From contig CAIQHF010000019.1 of assembly GCA_903871605.1 (NCBI GenBank), positions 62,001-126,000 on the forward strand: a DNA stretch of 64,000 bases, read 5' to 3'. This document shows positions 24,576 through 37,207 of the stretch, in pieces (the stretch's first letter is position 1; each line of letters starts with the position of its first letter). The stretch comes from an uncultured Sphingomonadaceae bacterium. GTDB taxonomy: Bacteria; Pseudomonadota; Alphaproteobacteria; Sphingomonadales; Sphingomonadaceae. The translations under genes were made by a program, and so were the position numbers. The notes beneath the pieces were generated by a model, which was not told the origin of the DNA, did not search any database, and saw only the letters and a program-made list of their open reading frames with translations.

Positions 24576-26945
24576 GTGGATTTCAGCAGCCTCAGACTGA
24601 CGACGCATCGCCATGGACTGGCCACCGCGCTGCCGATCGTGCTCGCGCTGTTCGCTTCGCCGGCGGCGGCGCAGTCGACGCCCAACGCCGGCGCGCCGCC
24701 CCAGCCGGCGCAGCCCGCACAAGCCGGCATGGCGGCCGCCGACTCCGGATTCGGCGCGGGCGACGACGGCCGCCCCGCGCTCGTCGCGCCGCCGACCCCC
24801 AATCTCACCGTATCGGGGATCGACAAGCCGCTCGGCGACAACGAGGCCGCCTTCACCGCCAATGCGCTCGACTACGACTATAAGGCGCATCAGGTGGTCG
24901 CGACCGGCGACGTCCGCATGGTCCGCCAAGGCAACCGCCTGCGCGCCGACAAGGTGGTGTGGAACCGCGATACCGACGAGGTCCACGCGATCGGCAATGT
25001 CGCGATCGCCAATCCGCAGGGCGACGTCTCCTATGGCGACGACGTCGTGCTGACCAACTCGATGAAGGACGGCGTCGTCGAGGACATGCTGCTCGTGCTC
25101 GAAAATGGCGGGCGGATGGCAGCCACCAAGGGGGTGCGCAAGGACGGCGTCTATACGCTGACCAAGGCGTCCTACACGCCGTGCGACGTCACCACGAGCA
25201 AGGGCTGCCCGAAGAACCCGATCTGGAAGATCACCGCGGCACGCGTCGTCTATGATCCGGGCAAGCACCGGTTGTCCTATCGCGACGCGCGGCTGACCTT
25301 CCTCGGCATCCCGATCCTGTGGCTGCCGATCTTCTCGCATCCCGACGGATCGGACCAGGGCGGCTCGTCGGGCCTGCTCGTTCCCAACGTCAGCTACAAC
25401 AAGCGCAACGGCCTGCTCGTCGCGACGCCTTATTATATCCGGTTCGCCCCCAATCGCGATCTTACGGTCACGCCCTATCTCTACACCGCGGTCGCGCCGA
25501 TGCTCGAGGCGGAATATCGCTCGCTCGGCCCGCGGGGCGCGTGGCGCGTCCAGGGCTATCTGACCGACAGCACGCAGGCGGCCAACGACACGACGGCGGG
25601 ATCGCGCAACGTGCGCGGCTATCTCGAGGCCAACGGCACGTTCCAGCTGGGCGCCGACTGGACGCTCAGCGCATCGCTGCGCGCGGTGACCGACAAGACC
25701 TTCCTGCAGCGCTACGACCTCCAATATGACGACCGTCTGCGATCGACCGTGGAAGCCGAGCGGATCGACGACGACAGCTATCTCTCGATCGCCGGCTGGG
25801 AATTCGAGACGCTGGTGCCGGGTGCCAAGCAGTCCGCCGAGCCGATCGCGATCCCTGCGATCGACTATCGCCGGCGGATCCCCGAATCCCTGCTTGGCGG
25901 CACCTTTACCGTCGAGGGCAACACGCTCGGCATCACACGCACGCAGGGCGAGGACATGCAGCGTGCCTTCGCCAGCGCGCAGTGGGAGAAATGGCTGCTC
26001 ACCCCGCTCGGCCAGCAGGTGACCTTCACCGCGCTCGGCCGCGGCGACCTGTATCACAGCTCGGACAATGCCAGCACCAGCACGGTGATCTATCAGGGCC
26101 AGCCCGGCTGGCAGACGCGCGCGATCGCGGCCGCCGCGGTCGACGTCCGCTGGCCGTTCGTCGGCGAGTTTCTCGGCGGCACGCAGACGCTCACGCCGCG
26201 CGTCCAGGTGGTCGCCTCGCCGCACACCAAGAATCTCGTCATCCCCAACGAGGATTCGCGCGCGATCGATCTCGACGACACCAATCTCTTCGCGATCAAC
26301 CGTTTCCCCGGCTATGATCGGTGGGAGGACGGCACGCGGGTCACCTTCGGCGCCGAATATACGCTCGACGTGCCGCACTTCTCGCTGCAGTCGCAGATCG
26401 GCGAAAGCTATCGGCTGAGCAACCGCTCGTCGATACTGCCCGACGGCACGGGCCTGTCCGACAAGCTCTCCGACATCGTCGCGCGCGCGACGGTGCGCTA
26501 TGGCAGCTTCGTCAGCGTAACCGAGCGCATCCGTGTCGATCACACCAATTTCGCGGTGCGCAGCAACGAGCTCGATGCGACGCTGGGTAGCCAGCAGACC
26601 TATCTCGAAGTCGGCTATCTCGATCTCAACCGCCACATCAGCCCGACGATCGAGGATCTGCGCGACCATCAGGAGGTGCGGCTCGGCGCCCGCCTCGCGA
26701 TCGGCAAGCGCTGGTCGCTGTTCGGATCGACGACGCTCGATCTCACCGGCAACAAGAATGATCCGACGCTCGATTCCGAGTTCAACCAGGATGTCGGCCC
26801 GGTCCAGTCGCGCATCGGGATCGACTATTCGGACGACTGCTTCGAGTTTAGCGTCAACTGGCGCCGCGACTATACCTCGATCGGCGACGCGCAGCGCGGC
26901 AGCACCATCCAGTTCCGGCTGGCGTTCAAGAACCTCGGCCGCTAA
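24576..26945 (+). CDS. lptD: LPS-assembly outer-membrane protein LptD
   Basis: 789-aa beta-barrel that inserts lipopolysaccharide into the outer leaflet together with LptE. I place the start at the GTG at 24576, giving a basic leader plus the hydrophobic ATALPIVLALFASPAAAQ signal peptide; the ORF track overruns upstream into pepA's antisense. An LptA-like OstA domain follows (ANALDYDYKAHQVVATGDVR; ADKVVWNRDTDEVHAIGNVA), then the barrel from about residue 230, ending in RLAFKNLGR. First gene of an lptD-surA-pdxA-rsmA operon conserved with enterobacteria; divergent from pepA over 176 bp. Confidence 0.95.
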   Translation: MDFSSLRLTTHRHGLATALPIVLALFASPAAAQSTPNAGAPPQPAQPAQAGMAAADSGFGAGDDGRPALVAPPTPNLTVSGIDKPLGDNEAAFTANALDYDYKAHQVVATGDVRMVRQGNRLRADKVVWNRDTDEVHAIGNVAIANPQGDVSYGDDVVLTNSMKDGVVEDMLLVLENGGRMAATKGVRKDGVYTLTKASYTPCDVTTSKGCPKNPIWKITAARVVYDPGKHRLSYRDARLTFLGIPILWLPIFSHPDGSDQGGSSGLLVPNVSYNKRNGLLVATPYYIRFAPNRDLTVTPYLYTAVAPMLEAEYRSLGPRGAWRVQGYLTDSTQAANDTTAGSRNVRGYLEANGTFQLGADWTLSASLRAVTDKTFLQRYDLQYDDRLRSTVEAERIDDDSYLSIAGWEFETLVPGAKQSAEPIAIPAIDYRRRIPESLLGGTFTVEGNTLGITRTQGEDMQRAFASAQWEKWLLTPLGQQVTFTALGRGDLYHSSDNASTSTVIYQGQPGWQTRAIAAAAVDVRWPFVGEFLGGTQTLTPRVQVVASPHTKNLVIPNEDSRAIDLDDTNLFAINRFPGYDRWEDGTRVTFGAEYTLDVPHFSLQSQIGESYRLSNRSSILPDGTGLSDKLSDIVARATVRYGSFVSVTERIRVDHTNFAVRSNELDATLGSQQTYLEVGYLDLNRHISPTIEDLRDHQEVRLGARLAIGKRWSLFGSTTLDLTGNKNDPTLDSEFNQDVGPVQSRIGIDYSDDCFEFSVNWRRDYTSIGDAQRGSTIQFRLAFKNLGR

Positions 26946-27062
26946 AGCCTGCATTCATCGAGGACATGCGAGAGGCCAGCCGAATGCCGCAGCGATGGCG
27001 GCAACGGGGCACGACGCGGGCGGAACACTGAGGAAAGCGTGATTTCCATATCATCGACGATC

Positions 27063-28427
27063 ATGAAGCCGCGCCGAGCAGCGCTATGTCTGGCAACCGC
27101 GCTGGCGATCGGCCTCGCCGGCCACGCAATCGCGCAGAGCGATAGCCAGGGGCCGGATACGGGCGGCGCAGATGCCGGCGCGATCGACACCCCGCTCAAT
27201 CTGCCCAACGACGTCACGGTGTTCGGCAAGTTCGATCCGACGATCCGCAAGGCGACCGCGATCGTCAACGGCTTCATCATCACCGATACCGATGTCGACC
27301 AGCGGCTCAACCTCGTGCTCGCCGCCAATGCGCAGCAGGTCAGCGCCGAGGAGCGCGATCGCCTCCGCCTGCAGGTGCTGCGCAACCTGATCGACGAGAC
27401 GCTCGAGATCCAGGAAGCCAAGTCGAACGACGTCACCGTCCCGAGCGCCGATATCGATACGACCTTCGCGCGCGTCGGCGGCCAGTTCAAATACACGCCC
27501 GACCAGTTCGCCACCTTCCTCAAGTCCAAGGGCGCATCGGCAGCGACGATGCGGCGCCAGATCGAAGGGGAGCTCGCCTGGCAGCGGCTGCTCGACCGCA
27601 AGGTCCAGCCGTTCGTCAATGTCGGCGACGACGAGGTCAAGCAGGTGATCGCGCGGCTCAACGCGTCGAAGGGCACCAAGGAATATCATGTCGGCGAGAT
27701 CTTCCTCTCGGCGACGCCGGCGACCGATGCCGCGGTCCATGCCAATGCCGACAAGATCATGGACCAGATCCGCAAGGGCGGCAGCTTCGTCGCCTATGCG
27801 CGGCAATATTCGGAAGCCTCGACCGGCGCCGTCGGCGGCGATCTCGGCTGGGTCCACGCCGCCCAGCTTCCCGACGCGATCGCGCAGATGCTGCCGCAGA
27901 TGCAGCCCGGCACGGTGGCGCCGCCGGTCGCGGTGCCCGGCGGTTATTCGATCATCGCGGTGCAGGACGTCCGTCAGGTGCTCACCGCCGATCCGCGCGA
28001 CGCGTTGCTCAGCCTCAAGCAGGTGACGATGACCTTCCCCAAGGGCACGACGCAGGCGACCGCCTCGCCGCGCGTTGCCGCCTTCGCCGAGGCCACGCAG
28101 AAGATGGCGGGCTGCGGCGCGGTCAAGGACGTCGCCGCCAAGTTCGACGCGGAAGTCGTCGAGAACGACAATATCAAGATCCGCGACCTGCCGCCGCAGT
28201 TGCAGAACCAGATGACCGCGCTCTCGCTCGGCCAGTCGACCAGTCCGTTCGGTTCGGTCGAGGATGGCGTGCGCGTGCTCGTGCTGTGCGGCCGCGACGA
28301 TCCGCAGACGTCCGATGCGCCGTCGTTCGATGCGATCTACAACCAGATGGAGCAGGCGCGCGTCGACCAGCGCGCACGGCGCTATCTGCGCGATCTGCGC
28401 CGTGACGCGGTGATCGAATACCGATGA
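27063..28427 (+). CDS. surA: Periplasmic chaperone/peptidyl-prolyl isomerase SurA
   Basis: 454-aa periplasmic chaperone for outer-membrane proteins such as LptD. A signal peptide ([17 protein letters not shown]) follows MKPRR; a start eight codons earlier is possible. The N-terminal chaperone domain ([34 protein letters not shown]) precedes a recognisable parvulin domain ([39 protein letters not shown]). A second parvulin-like segment near the C-terminus looks degenerate. The stop overlaps the pdxA start (ATGA). Confidence 0.94.
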   Translation: MKPRRAALCLATALAIGLAGHAIAQSDSQGPDTGGADAGAIDTPLNLPNDVTVFGKFDPTIRKATAIVNGFIITDTDVDQRLNLVLAANAQQVSAEERDRLRLQVLRNLIDETLEIQEAKSNDVTVPSADIDTTFARVGGQFKYTPDQFATFLKSKGASAATMRRQIEGELAWQRLLDRKVQPFVNVGDDEVKQVIARLNASKGTKEYHVGEIFLSATPATDAAVHANADKIMDQIRKGGSFVAYARQYSEASTGAVGGDLGWVHAAQLPDAIAQMLPQMQPGTVAPPVAVPGGYSIIAVQDVRQVLTADPRDALLSLKQVTMTFPKGTTQATASPRVAAFAEATQKMAGCGAVKDVAAKFDAEVVENDNIKIRDLPPQLQNQMTALSLGQSTSPFGSVEDGVRVLVLCGRDDPQTSDAPSFDAIYNQMEQARVDQRARRYLRDLRRDAVIEYR

Positions 28428-29425
28428 GCACCGCGCTCCAGCCGATCGCCGTTTCGATCGGCGATCCGGCCGGAATTGGCCCGGAGGTGTTGGCCAAGGC
28501 GTGGCAGCAGCGGCGCGAGCAGCGCCTCTCGCCCTTCTTCGCGATCGGCGACAGGCGCTCGATCGCCGCGGTGTGGGACGGCCCGCTGCGCAAGATCGGC
28601 GCGCCCGACGAGGCGCGCGCGTGCTTCGACGAAGCGCTGCCGATCATGGAGGTCGAGGACGCCGGCGAGATCGCACCCGGCGCGCCCAACATGCCGGGCG
28701 CGCGCTGCGCGATCGCCAGCCTCGAGATCGCGGTCGGCCTCGCGCGCGAGAATGCGGTCTCGGCGATCGTCACCGGCCCCGTCGCCAAGGCGGCGCTCTA
28801 TGCCGCGGGCTTCACCCATTCGGGACAGACCGAGTTCGTCGCCGAACGCTGCGGCGTCGCCCCCGGCAATGTCGCGATGATGCTCGCGGGCCCGACGCTG
28901 CGCACCGTCTGCATCACCACGCACGTGCCGCTAGCCGAGGTATCCGCGCTGCTCAGCGTCGAGCTCGTCGTAGCGCGGGCACGCGTCGCGGCGAAGGGGC
29001 TGCAGCGCGATTTCGGGATCGAGATGCCGCGTCTCGCGCTTGCCGGCTTCAACCCTCATGCCGGCGAAGGCGGGGCGCTCGGCCGCGAGGAGATCGACAT
29101 CCTGCTCCCCGCGCTCGAGCAGCTCCGCGAGGACGGCATCGACATCGTCGGGCCGCTCGCCGCCGACACGATGTTTCACCCGCGCGCGCGCGCGCGCTAC
29201 GACGCGGCGCTGTGCACCTATCACGACCAGGCGCTGATTCCGCTCAAGACGCTGCACTTCGACGAGGGCGTCAACATGACGCTGGGGCTCCCGATCATCC
29301 GCGTCGCGCCCGATCACGGTACCGCCTTCGAGATCGCCGGCGAGAACCGGGCCGAGCCCGGCGCGACGATCGCGGCGATCCGCATGGCCGGAGAGTGCGC
29401 CGAGCGCCGCGCGCGCTCCGCGTGA
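28424..29425 (+). CDS. pdxA: 4-hydroxythreonine-4-phosphate dehydrogenase
   Basis: 333-aa NAD-dependent enzyme of the pyridoxal-phosphate pathway. Motifs: [11 protein letters not shown] at the N-terminus, [45 protein letters not shown] (metal/active site) and [12 protein letters not shown]. Complete length. It overlaps surA upstream (ATGA) and rsmA downstream (GTGA if the earlier rsmA start is used). Confidence 0.97.
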   Translation: MSTALQPIAVSIGDPAGIGPEVLAKAWQQRREQRLSPFFAIGDRRSIAAVWDGPLRKIGAPDEARACFDEALPIMEVEDAGEIAPGAPNMPGARCAIASLEIAVGLARENAVSAIVTGPVAKAALYAAGFTHSGQTEFVAERCGVAPGNVAMMLAGPTLRTVCITTHVPLAEVSALLSVELVVARARVAAKGLQRDFGIEMPRLALAGFNPHAGEGGALGREEIDILLPALEQLREDGIDIVGPLAADTMFHPRARARYDAALCTYHDQALIPLKTLHFDEGVNMTLGLPIIRVAPDHGTAFEIAGENRAEPGATIAAIRMAGECAERRARSA

Positions 29426-29430
29426 CGTCG

Positions 29431-30249
29431 ATGGCCGACCTGCCCCCGCTGCGCGAGGTGATCGCGCGGCACGGGCTGGCGGCCTCCAAGGCGCTCGGCC
29501 AGAATTTCCTGCTCGATCCGCAGCTGCTCGATCGCATCGCGCGCGTCGCGGGCGATCTCCAGGGCCAGCGCGTCTATGAGGTCGGCCCCGGCCCCGGCGG
29601 GCTGACGCGCGCGCTGCTCAGGGCGGGGGCCGACGTCGTCGCGGTCGAGCGCGACCGCCGCTGCCTGCCCGCGCTGGCCGAGCTTGCCGAGGCGGCCGAC
29701 GGCCGGCTGCGCGTGATCGAGGGCGACGCGATGGCGGTCGATGCCGCCGCCGAAGCGGGCCGCGGCGCGCACATCGTCGCCAACCTGCCCTATAATGTCG
29801 GCACCGCGCTGCTCGTCCGCTGGCTAGAGCCCGAGGCGTGGCCGCCCTGGTGGTCCTCGCTCAGCCTGATGTTTCAGAAGGAGGTCGCCGAGCGGATCGT
29901 CGCGCGGCCCGGCAGCGATCATTTCGGCCGGTTGTCGGTGCTCGCGCAGTGGCGCAGCCGCGCCACGATCGCGCTAAACGTCCACCGCTCGGCGTTCGTG
30001 CCGCCGCCCAAGGTGATGTCGGCGGTGGTGCATATCGTGCCGGGCGCGATGCCCGCGGGCGTCGATCCCGCGACACTGTCCGCGCTCACCGCCGCCGCGT
30101 TCGGACAGCGCCGCAAGATGCTGCGTCAGAGCCTCAAGGCGATGCCGGGCGCGCTCGACGCGCTGGCGACGCTGCGGATTGCAAGCGACCGGCGCCCCGA
30201 GACGCTATCGGTCGACGAGTTCGTCGCGGTGGCGAAAACGCTGTCCTGA
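29431..30249 (+). CDS. rsmA: 16S rRNA (adenine1518/1519-N6) dimethyltransferase
   Basis: KsgA/RsmA, 272 aa, dimethylates two adjacent adenines near the 3' end of 16S rRNA. SAM-binding [14 protein letters not shown], catalytic [11 protein letters not shown], plus ALGQNFLLD and the C-terminal [13 protein letters not shown] are present. Either the ATG at 29431 or a GTG at 29422 overlapping the pdxA stop could be the start; neither has a strong ribosome site. Last gene of the lptD operon; a palindromic repeat follows. Confidence 0.96.
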   Translation: MADLPPLREVIARHGLAASKALGQNFLLDPQLLDRIARVAGDLQGQRVYEVGPGPGGLTRALLRAGADVVAVERDRRCLPALAELAEAADGRLRVIEGDAMAVDAAAEAGRGAHIVANLPYNVGTALLVRWLEPEAWPPWWSSLSLMFQKEVAERIVARPGSDHFGRLSVLAQWRSRATIALNVHRSAFVPPPKVMSAVVHIVPGAMPAGVDPATLSALTAAAFGQRRKMLRQSLKAMPGALDALATLRIASDRRPETLSVDEFVAVAKTLS

Positions 30250-30256
30250 CCGCTCG

Positions 30257-30347
30257 CTGGCGAAAGCCGGCCCCGGCCCCGGGCATGGGGCGCGCGCATC
30301 GTTTGATCAAATGCGTGGAGCCTGGGCCCCGGCTTGCGCCGGGGAAC
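30257..30347. repeat. Palindromic intergenic repeat (GCGAAAGCCGG family)
   Basis: Left part GGCGAAAGCCGG and right part CCTGGGCCCCGGCTTGCGCCGGGG are inverted copies of the same unit, with a central GTTTGATCAAAT palindrome. It lies between the convergent rsmA and TPR genes and could act as a bidirectional terminator. Same family as the elements at 40173, 41760 and 42441. Confidence 0.65.
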
Positions 30348-30355
30348 CGAGGCGA

Positions 30356-30895
30356 TCAGTTCTTGCCCGTATTGGGCACCGCGGACTTCTCCTGTCCCTT
30401 CGGCGGCACCTTGTCGGTCACCTGCGCGGTCTGGACGAGCGGCGGCGGCCCCTTGGCGATCGCGGCGGCAAGCGTCGTCGACGCCGGGCAGTCGCCCTTG
30501 CAGAGCGTCTTGATCCGCGCGAGATTCTCCTTGGCCCGATCGACCGCACCGCGCTGGACCAGCGCCTCGCCCTCGCCGCTGAGCGCGCCCACATCATTGG
30601 GCTCCAGCAGCAAGGCATCCTTGTAATAGGCGATCGCCTTGCCGGGCAGCGCCTGCGCCTGCGCGACCCGTCCGAGCATGACGAAGGCTGCGCGATTGCG
30701 CGGATCGGCGGCGAGCGCCGTTTCGAGCGCATCGTTCGCGGCCGCGTAGTTGCCCGCCGCAAGCGCCGCCTCGCCGCGCTTTTCAAAACTGAGCGAGGTC
30801 GGGTTGATCTGGTCGTCGGGCTTCTGGCCGAAGCTGCCGCTCGAGACCGCGAGAAGACCCATCGAGCAGGCGGCAGCGGCGGGCAGGAAACGCAT
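30356..30895 (-). CDS. Exported TPR-repeat protein
   Basis: 179-aa protein. The ATG at 30895 follows GGAGAAGC; the ORF track merges it with upstream noise. A short leader MRFLPAAAACSMGLLAVSSG suggests export, with a cysteine near residue 10 that may or may not be a lipobox. Two to three TPR-like helix pairs follow (AALAAGNYAAANDALETALAA; GKAIAYYKDALLLEPNDVGA). The tail is Pro/Lys-rich. It follows the rsmB-type gene by 32 nt and is probably co-transcribed. A scaffold or cell-envelope role is inference. Confidence 0.75.
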   Translation of the reverse strand: MRFLPAAAACSMGLLAVSSGSFGQKPDDQINPTSLSFEKRGEAALAAGNYAAANDALETALAADPRNRAAFVMLGRVAQAQALPGKAIAYYKDALLLEPNDVGALSGEGEALVQRGAVDRAKENLARIKTLCKGDCPASTTLAAAIAKGPPPLVQTAQVTDKVPPKGQEKSAVPNTGKN

Positions 30896-30927
30896 CAGCT
30901 TCTCCGAATATCGTGTTGCCGCCCGGT

Positions 30928-32085
30928 CTAGCACGGCGCCTTGAGCCTCGCGACGAAAAACCCGTCGGTGCCGTCGTCGATCGGGGTGAGCCGCAGCCCC
31001 GGGCCGTGCGCGCGCCCAGCGGGCAGGACGATCGGCTCGGCGGCCCAGTCGGGATGACGCGCGAGGAAGCCGGCGACCTGCCCCGCCCCCTCCTCGTCGA
31101 GCAGCGAGCAGACGATGTGGACCAGCGTGCCGCCCGGCCTGACCAGCGCCGCTGCGACATCGAGCAGCCGCGCCTGCAGCGCCACCAGGCGCTCGATCCG
31201 CGCACGCGTCAGCCGCCAACGCGCCTCGGGGTTGCGCCGCCAGGTGCCGGTGCCCGAGCAGGGCGCGTCGACGACGACGAGATCGGCTGCCGCGAGGCAA
31301 TCGGCGAACGCCTCGGCCTCGCGACTGCCGTCGAGCAGCCGCGGCTCGACGATGGTGACGCCGGCGCGCGTCGCGCGCGGCGTGAGGCGCGTGAGACGCG
31401 CGCGATCGGTATCGCTGGCGATGATCCGCCCGCGATCCTCCATCGCCGCAGCAAGCCCCAGCGTCTTGCCGCCCGCGCCCGCGCAAAGGTCGATCACCGT
31501 CATCCCGGCCTTGGCACCACAAGCCAGCGTGACGAGCTGGCTGCCCTCGTCCTGCACCTCGATCGCGCCCGCTTCCCACTCCGGCAGCGGCTCGACCTGC
31601 GTGCCCTCCGGCAGGCGCAGCCCGTCTGGGGCATGCGGCGTCGGATGCGCGCCCTCGATATGGATGTCGGCGCGCACCGCCTTGAGCCGGTTGACGCGCA
31701 GATCGAGCGGGGCGCGGTCGGCAAGCCCGAACCCGGTTAGCCGGTCGGCAAGCCAGCCGGGCATCTCGGCGGCGGGGGCGCTCTGCTCGTCGGCGGCGAT
31801 CGGCGCCGGGCCGTGATTGACTCCGTCGAAGGCGGCGGCGAGCTCGGGCCGATCGGACGCCAGCCCGACCAAAGCCGCGCGCCCGCTGTCCGGCCGTTCG
31901 CCGGCGCGGCGGATCGCCGCATAGACCAGCTCGCGCACCGCGCGACGGTCCTTCGATCCGGCGTAGCGACGCGTCTTGAAGTAGCGCTGGACGATCGTGT
32001 CGGCGGCAGCGCCCGCGTCGCGCGCGGCGCGGACGACCTCGTCGAGGATGTCGATCGCGGCCTGTGCGCGGGCTTGTGGAGTCAT
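30928..32085 (-). CDS. RsmB/NOP-family rRNA (cytosine-C5) methyltransferase
   Basis: 385-aa SAM-dependent m5C methyltransferase. N-terminal NusB-like helical domain (AAIDILDEVVRAARDAG; YAGSKDRRAVRELVYAAIRR), then the Rossmann methyltransferase domain: DLCAGAGGKTLGLAA, DAPCSGTGTWRRNPEARW with one catalytic cysteine and HIVCSLLDEEG with the second. Start MTPQARAQ at 32085; the ORF track extends into the repeat at 32156-32239. Downstream of guaB on the same strand. RsmB, RsmF or another member cannot be separated by eye, though the NusB-like domain favours RsmB. Confidence 0.9.
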   Translation of the reverse strand: MTPQARAQAAIDILDEVVRAARDAGAAADTIVQRYFKTRRYAGSKDRRAVRELVYAAIRRAGERPDSGRAALVGLASDRPELAAAFDGVNHGPAPIAADEQSAPAAEMPGWLADRLTGFGLADRAPLDLRVNRLKAVRADIHIEGAHPTPHAPDGLRLPEGTQVEPLPEWEAGAIEVQDEGSQLVTLACGAKAGMTVIDLCAGAGGKTLGLAAAMEDRGRIIASDTDRARLTRLTPRATRAGVTIVEPRLLDGSREAEAFADCLAAADLVVVDAPCSGTGTWRRNPEARWRLTRARIERLVALQARLLDVAAALVRPGGTLVHIVCSLLDEEGAGQVAGFLARHPDWAAEPIVLPAGRAHGPGLRLTPIDDGTDGFFVARLKAPC

Positions 32086-32155
32086 CGCGTCAAACCTTGC
32101 CAGAAGAAACCCGTTCGACCTGCGTGAACGATTGGGGGTGGCGCCCCGCCCAACC

Positions 32156-32239
32156 CCGTTCGTCCTGAGCGCAGTCGAAGGACGGGCTGCGAACGCCGCG
32201 CTCGGCAATATGCACTTCGACTGCGCTCAGGGCGAACGG
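32156..32239. repeat. 25-nt inverted repeat (CTTCGACTGCGCTCAG family)
   Basis: CCGTTCGTCCTGAGCGCAGT... (32156-32180) pairs with CTTCGACTGCGCTCAGGGCG... (32215-32239), flanked by further complementary C-rich and G-rich runs. It fills most of the guaB to rsmB-like gap and may terminate or attenuate guaB transcripts. A second copy lies at 39279-39349. Confidence 0.75.
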
Positions 32240-32276
32240 TGGGTGGGGGCGGTGCCCCTCCCAGCCGCCGCGCCCA

Positions 32277-33872
<1,596 letters not shown>

Positions 33873-33896
33873 CTAGTCCTGACACCGGGAGACTGC

Positions 33897-34865
33897 ATGA
33901 CGATCGACCGCCGCGCCCTGCTCGGCACGCTGGCGGCAACCGCCGCCGCGCCGCGCCCGGCGTCGTCCGGCAAACCCGCGCAGCCCGCGGCACCCGCTGC
34001 CGAAGCGGTTGCGCTCTGGCCCGGCGCGGCGCCGGGATCGCCGGCCGCGCTGCCGCAGCCGACGCTTCAGAAGGCGGGCGCGCCGGGCCGCAACGACTAT
34101 CATCTGCGCGGCGTCGCGGCACCGACGATGTTCGTCTATCGCCCCGTCTCGCCCAGCGGCGCGGCGCTGATCGTGATGCCCGGCGGCGGCTATGCCTATC
34201 TCTCGATGGAGAATGAGGGCAGCAACGTCGCCCGTTTCTACACGGCCCAAGGCTATACCGTGTTCGTGCTGAGCTACCGCTTGCCGGGCGAAGGCTGGAC
34301 CAACCGCGCCGACGCGCCGATCCAGGATGCGTTGCGCGCGATCCGGATCGTCCGCGCCCGCGCCGGGGCGTTCAAGATCGATCCGGCGCGCGTCGGCATC
34401 CTCGGCTTCTCGGCTGGCGGCCATGTCGCCGCCAGTCTCGCGACGGACCATGCGACGCCGCTCTACGACCCGGTCGATGCCGCCGACCGGCAGCCAGCCA
34501 AGCCCGCCTTCGTCGGGCTGCTCTACGCGGTGACGACGATGCGCCCGTTCGAGACGCATTCGGTGTCGCGCGCCAATCTGCTCGGCCCCGATCCCGACGC
34601 CGCGCTGGTCGCGCGCCGCTCGCCGCTGCTCCACGTCGGCAAGGACACGCCGCCCTGCTTCGTCGTCGCCGCACTCGACGACGGAACCGTGCCGCCGCAG
34701 TGCAGCGTCGATTGGTTGAGCGCCTGCCGCGCCGCCGCCGTGCCCGCCGAGGCGCATCTGTTCGAACGCGGCGGCCACGGCTTCGGCATGCGCTTGCCCG
34801 ACAGCGCGCCAGGATCGCTCTGGCCCGATCTCTTCCGTCGCTGGGCATCGCGCCACGGCGGGTGA
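33897..34865 (+). CDS. Exported alpha/beta-hydrolase esterase
   Basis: 322 aa. The N-terminus [19 protein letters not shown] resembles a twin-arginine signal. Alpha/beta-hydrolase core: oxyanion region [16 protein letters not shown], nucleophile elbow [11 protein letters not shown], acid [10 protein letters not shown], and histidine GGHGFGMR. The pattern is that of acetylxylan-esterase/BD-FAE-like hydrolases acting on esterified polysaccharides or small esters. Start at 33897 after GGGAG; the ORF track's extra 21 codons are leader. No sugar-degrading partner adjacent; substrate unknown. Confidence 0.85.
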   Translation: MTIDRRALLGTLAATAAAPRPASSGKPAQPAAPAAEAVALWPGAAPGSPAALPQPTLQKAGAPGRNDYHLRGVAAPTMFVYRPVSPSGAALIVMPGGGYAYLSMENEGSNVARFYTAQGYTVFVLSYRLPGEGWTNRADAPIQDALRAIRIVRARAGAFKIDPARVGILGFSAGGHVAASLATDHATPLYDPVDAADRQPAKPAFVGLLYAVTTMRPFETHSVSRANLLGPDPDAALVARRSPLLHVGKDTPPCFVVAALDDGTVPPQCSVDWLSACRAAAVPAEAHLFERGGHGFGMRLPDSAPGSLWPDLFRRWASRHGG

Positions 34866-34932
34866 CCGGCCGCGAAACAATCCGCATCGAGACGCCCTTC
34901 CCCATCCGGCTCGCGCTCTGCTAGGCGGAGGC

Positions 34933-35637
34933 ATGCCCGCCTCGATTGCCCTCGTCGACGACGACCGCAACATCCTGACCTCGGTGTCGATCGCGCTCCA
35001 GGCCGAAGGCTTTTCGGTGCGCATCTATTCGGACGGCGAGGCGGCGCTGCGCGCCTTTGCCGAGAACGCGCCCGATCTGGTCGTGCTCGACATCAAGATG
35101 CCGCGGCTCGACGGCATGGAAGTGCTGCGCCGGCTGCGCGAGAAGAGCCAGATCCCGGTGATCTTCCTTACCAGCAAGGACGACGAGCTCGACGAGGCGC
35201 TCGGGCTCGCGATGGGCGCCGACGACTATATCGCCAAGCCCTTTTCGCTGCGTCTGCTGACCGCGCGCATCCGCGCGATCCTGCGCCGCACCGAGGCGCG
35301 CGCAATGCCCGTATCGGACGAGAAGCCGCCGGCCGAACCGCTCGTACGCGGCCGCCTCGACATGGATCCCGCACGCCACAAGGTGCGGTGGGACGGCCAG
35401 GAGGTGGTGCTCACGGTCAGCGAGTTCATGATTCTCGAGGCGCTGGCGCAGCGCCCCGGCTTCGTGAAGTCGCGCGACCAGTTGATGGACGCCGCCTATC
35501 ACGACGACGTCTATGTCGACGACCGCACCATCGACAGCCACATCAAGCGGCTGCGGCGCAAATTCCGCCAGGTCGACAAGGACTTCAAGGCGATCGAGAC
35601 ACTCTACGGCGTTGGATATCGTTTTGGCGAAGAGTGA
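34933..35637 (+). CDS. chvI: Two-component response regulator ChvI
   Basis: 234-aa OmpR-family regulator: receiver with phospho-acceptor D53 ([12 protein letters not shown]), acidic pocket VDDDRN, lysine in DDYIAKPF, and a C-terminal winged helix ([31 protein letters not shown]). ChvI with ChvG governs envelope and acid responses in alphaproteobacteria. The identity is supported by the order chvI-chvG-hprK-rapZ-EIIA-HPr. Its 3' end overlaps the proposed chvG start. Confidence 0.95.
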   Translation: MPASIALVDDDRNILTSVSIALQAEGFSVRIYSDGEAALRAFAENAPDLVVLDIKMPRLDGMEVLRRLREKSQIPVIFLTSKDDELDEALGLAMGADDYIAKPFSLRLLTARIRAILRRTEARAMPVSDEKPPAEPLVRGRLDMDPARHKVRWDGQEVVLTVSEFMILEALAQRPGFVKSRDQLMDAAYHDDVYVDDRTIDSHIKRLRRKFRQVDKDFKAIETLYGVGYRFGEE

Positions 35638-37207
35638 TCGCCCGCTCGACAAATGGACCACCCCCGGCGACCGGCCGCTGAACTGGTCGGCGCGCTGGTC
35701 GCTGACCAGCCGGATCCTCGCGGTCAACATCTTCGCGCTCGCGATGCTCGCCGGCAGCTTCTTCTACCTCGACAGCTATCGCGCGCGGGTCTCCGAAGAG
35801 CGCACCGGGCAGACCGAGAACGATGTCCGGATGATCGGGCGCGCGATCGCGGTGGTGCCCGCCGGTGCGCGGCAGGCGCTCGCCGCGCAGATGGCCGGCA
35901 TCGATGGCGCGCGGCTGCGGGTTTACGATCCGGCGGGCGCGCCGATCCTCGACAGCTGGCGCGCGGGGCCGATCACCTATCAGCTCCGCGACCCGGACAC
36001 CGAGCCGTGGAAGAAGCATGTCGCGCGCTTCATGGATCGCGCGTTCGACCATATCGTCGGTGCCGACCCGATCCCCGAATTCGTCGAGCCCGCCGTCGAC
36101 GACCGCCAGGCGTGGCCCGAGGCGCAGGCCGCCACGACCAGGCCCGGCGTGGTGGTGTCGAGCCATCGCCGCGCCCCCGATCGCACGCCGGTGCTCTCCG
36201 CCGCGCTCGATCTGCCCGGCATCGGAACGATGCTGATCACCAACAATGTCCGCGACATCACGCGCATCGTCCGCGCCGAACGCTTCGCCATCGGCCTGGT
36301 CGTCGGCGGCGTGCTACTCGTCTCGGTGCTGCTCTCGCTGTTCCTCGCGCGGACCATCGCCCGCCCGCTGCGCCATCTCGCGATCGCCGCGCACCGCGTG
36401 CGGCTCGGGCGCGCGCGCGAGGTGGTGGTGCCCCGCCTGCCCTCGCGCCGCGACGAGATCGGCATGCTGGCGCGCGCGCTGTCGGACATGAGCCAGGCGC
36501 TGCGCCGCCGGATCGACGCGGTCGAGGCGTTTGCCGCCGATGTGTCGCACGAGCTCAAGAATCCGCTGGCCTCGCTGCGTTCGGCGATCGACAGCCTCAC
36601 CATCGTCAAGGACGAGGCGCTGCAGGCGCGGCTGCTCGACATCGTGCGCGACGACGTGATGCGGCTCGATCGGCTGATCACCGACGTCGCCGAAATCTCG
36701 CGGCTCGACGGTGAACTCTCGCGCGCACGCTTCGAGCCGGTCGATCTGGGTCCGCTGATCGAGGGGCTGCTCAAGGCACGCGAGGAGCGCGGCCGCAATG
36801 GCGAGGTTCGCATCGCCTTCGCGCGCCCCTATATGGATACCGCGGTCGTCTATGGCGACGGATCGAGGCTCGCGAGGATGATCGAGAATCTGGTGGACAA
36901 TGCCGTCTCCTTTTCGCCGCCCGGCGGTCTCGTCGAGGTCAGCGCGGTCGGCATCGAGGATATCGTGCTGGTCGGGATCGAGGACGAGGGTCCAGGCATT
37001 CCCGGCGCCAAGCGCGACACCATCTTCCGCCGCTTCCACACCGATCGCCCCGACGACGACCAGCCCGATCGCCACAGCGGCCTCGGCCTCGCCATCGCGA
37101 AGGCCATCGCCGACGGGCATGACGGCACGATCGAGGTGCGCGATCGCAGCGATGGGCGCAGCGGCGCCTATTTCCTGATCACGCTGCCGCGGCCGCCCAA
37201 GCCATGA
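35624..37207 (+). CDS. chvG: Sensor histidine kinase ChvG
   Basis: About 527 aa. There is no ATG near the conserved N-terminus; the TTG at 35624 (giving [17 protein letters not shown]) is my best choice and overlaps the chvI stop by 14 nt, with a second TTG at 35612 possible. Domains: TM1 ([19 protein letters not shown]), a periplasmic sensor to about residue 205, TM2 ([21 protein letters not shown]), HAMP, HisKA with H309 ([13 protein letters not shown]), and HATPase with [14 protein letters not shown] and the [14 protein letters not shown] box. Stop overlaps hprK (ATGA). Confidence 0.93.
   Translation: MAKSDRPLDKWTTPGDRPLNWSARWSLTSRILAVNIFALAMLAGSFFYLDSYRARVSEERTGQTENDVRMIGRAIAVVPAGARQALAAQMAGIDGARLRVYDPAGAPILDSWRAGPITYQLRDPDTEPWKKHVARFMDRAFDHIVGADPIPEFVEPAVDDRQAWPEAQAATTRPGVVVSSHRRAPDRTPVLSAALDLPGIGTMLITNNVRDITRIVRAERFAIGLVVGGVLLVSVLLSLFLARTIARPLRHLAIAAHRVRLGRAREVVVPRLPSRRDEIGMLARALSDMSQALRRRIDAVEAFAADVSHELKNPLASLRSAIDSLTIVKDEALQARLLDIVRDDVMRLDRLITDVAEISRLDGELSRARFEPVDLGPLIEGLLKAREERGRNGEVRIAFARPYMDTAVVYGDGSRLARMIENLVDNAVSFSPPGGLVEVSAVGIEDIVLVGIEDEGPGIPGAKRDTIFRRFHTDRPDDDQPDRHSGLGLAIAKAIADGHDGTIEVRDRSDGRSGAYFLITLPRPPKP

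Noticed and set aside
30261-30347. tRNA gene
   Set aside because: The foldback has no cloverleaf, no TTCRA loop and no CCA end; it is a palindromic repeat. No tRNA-like structure was seen elsewhere.
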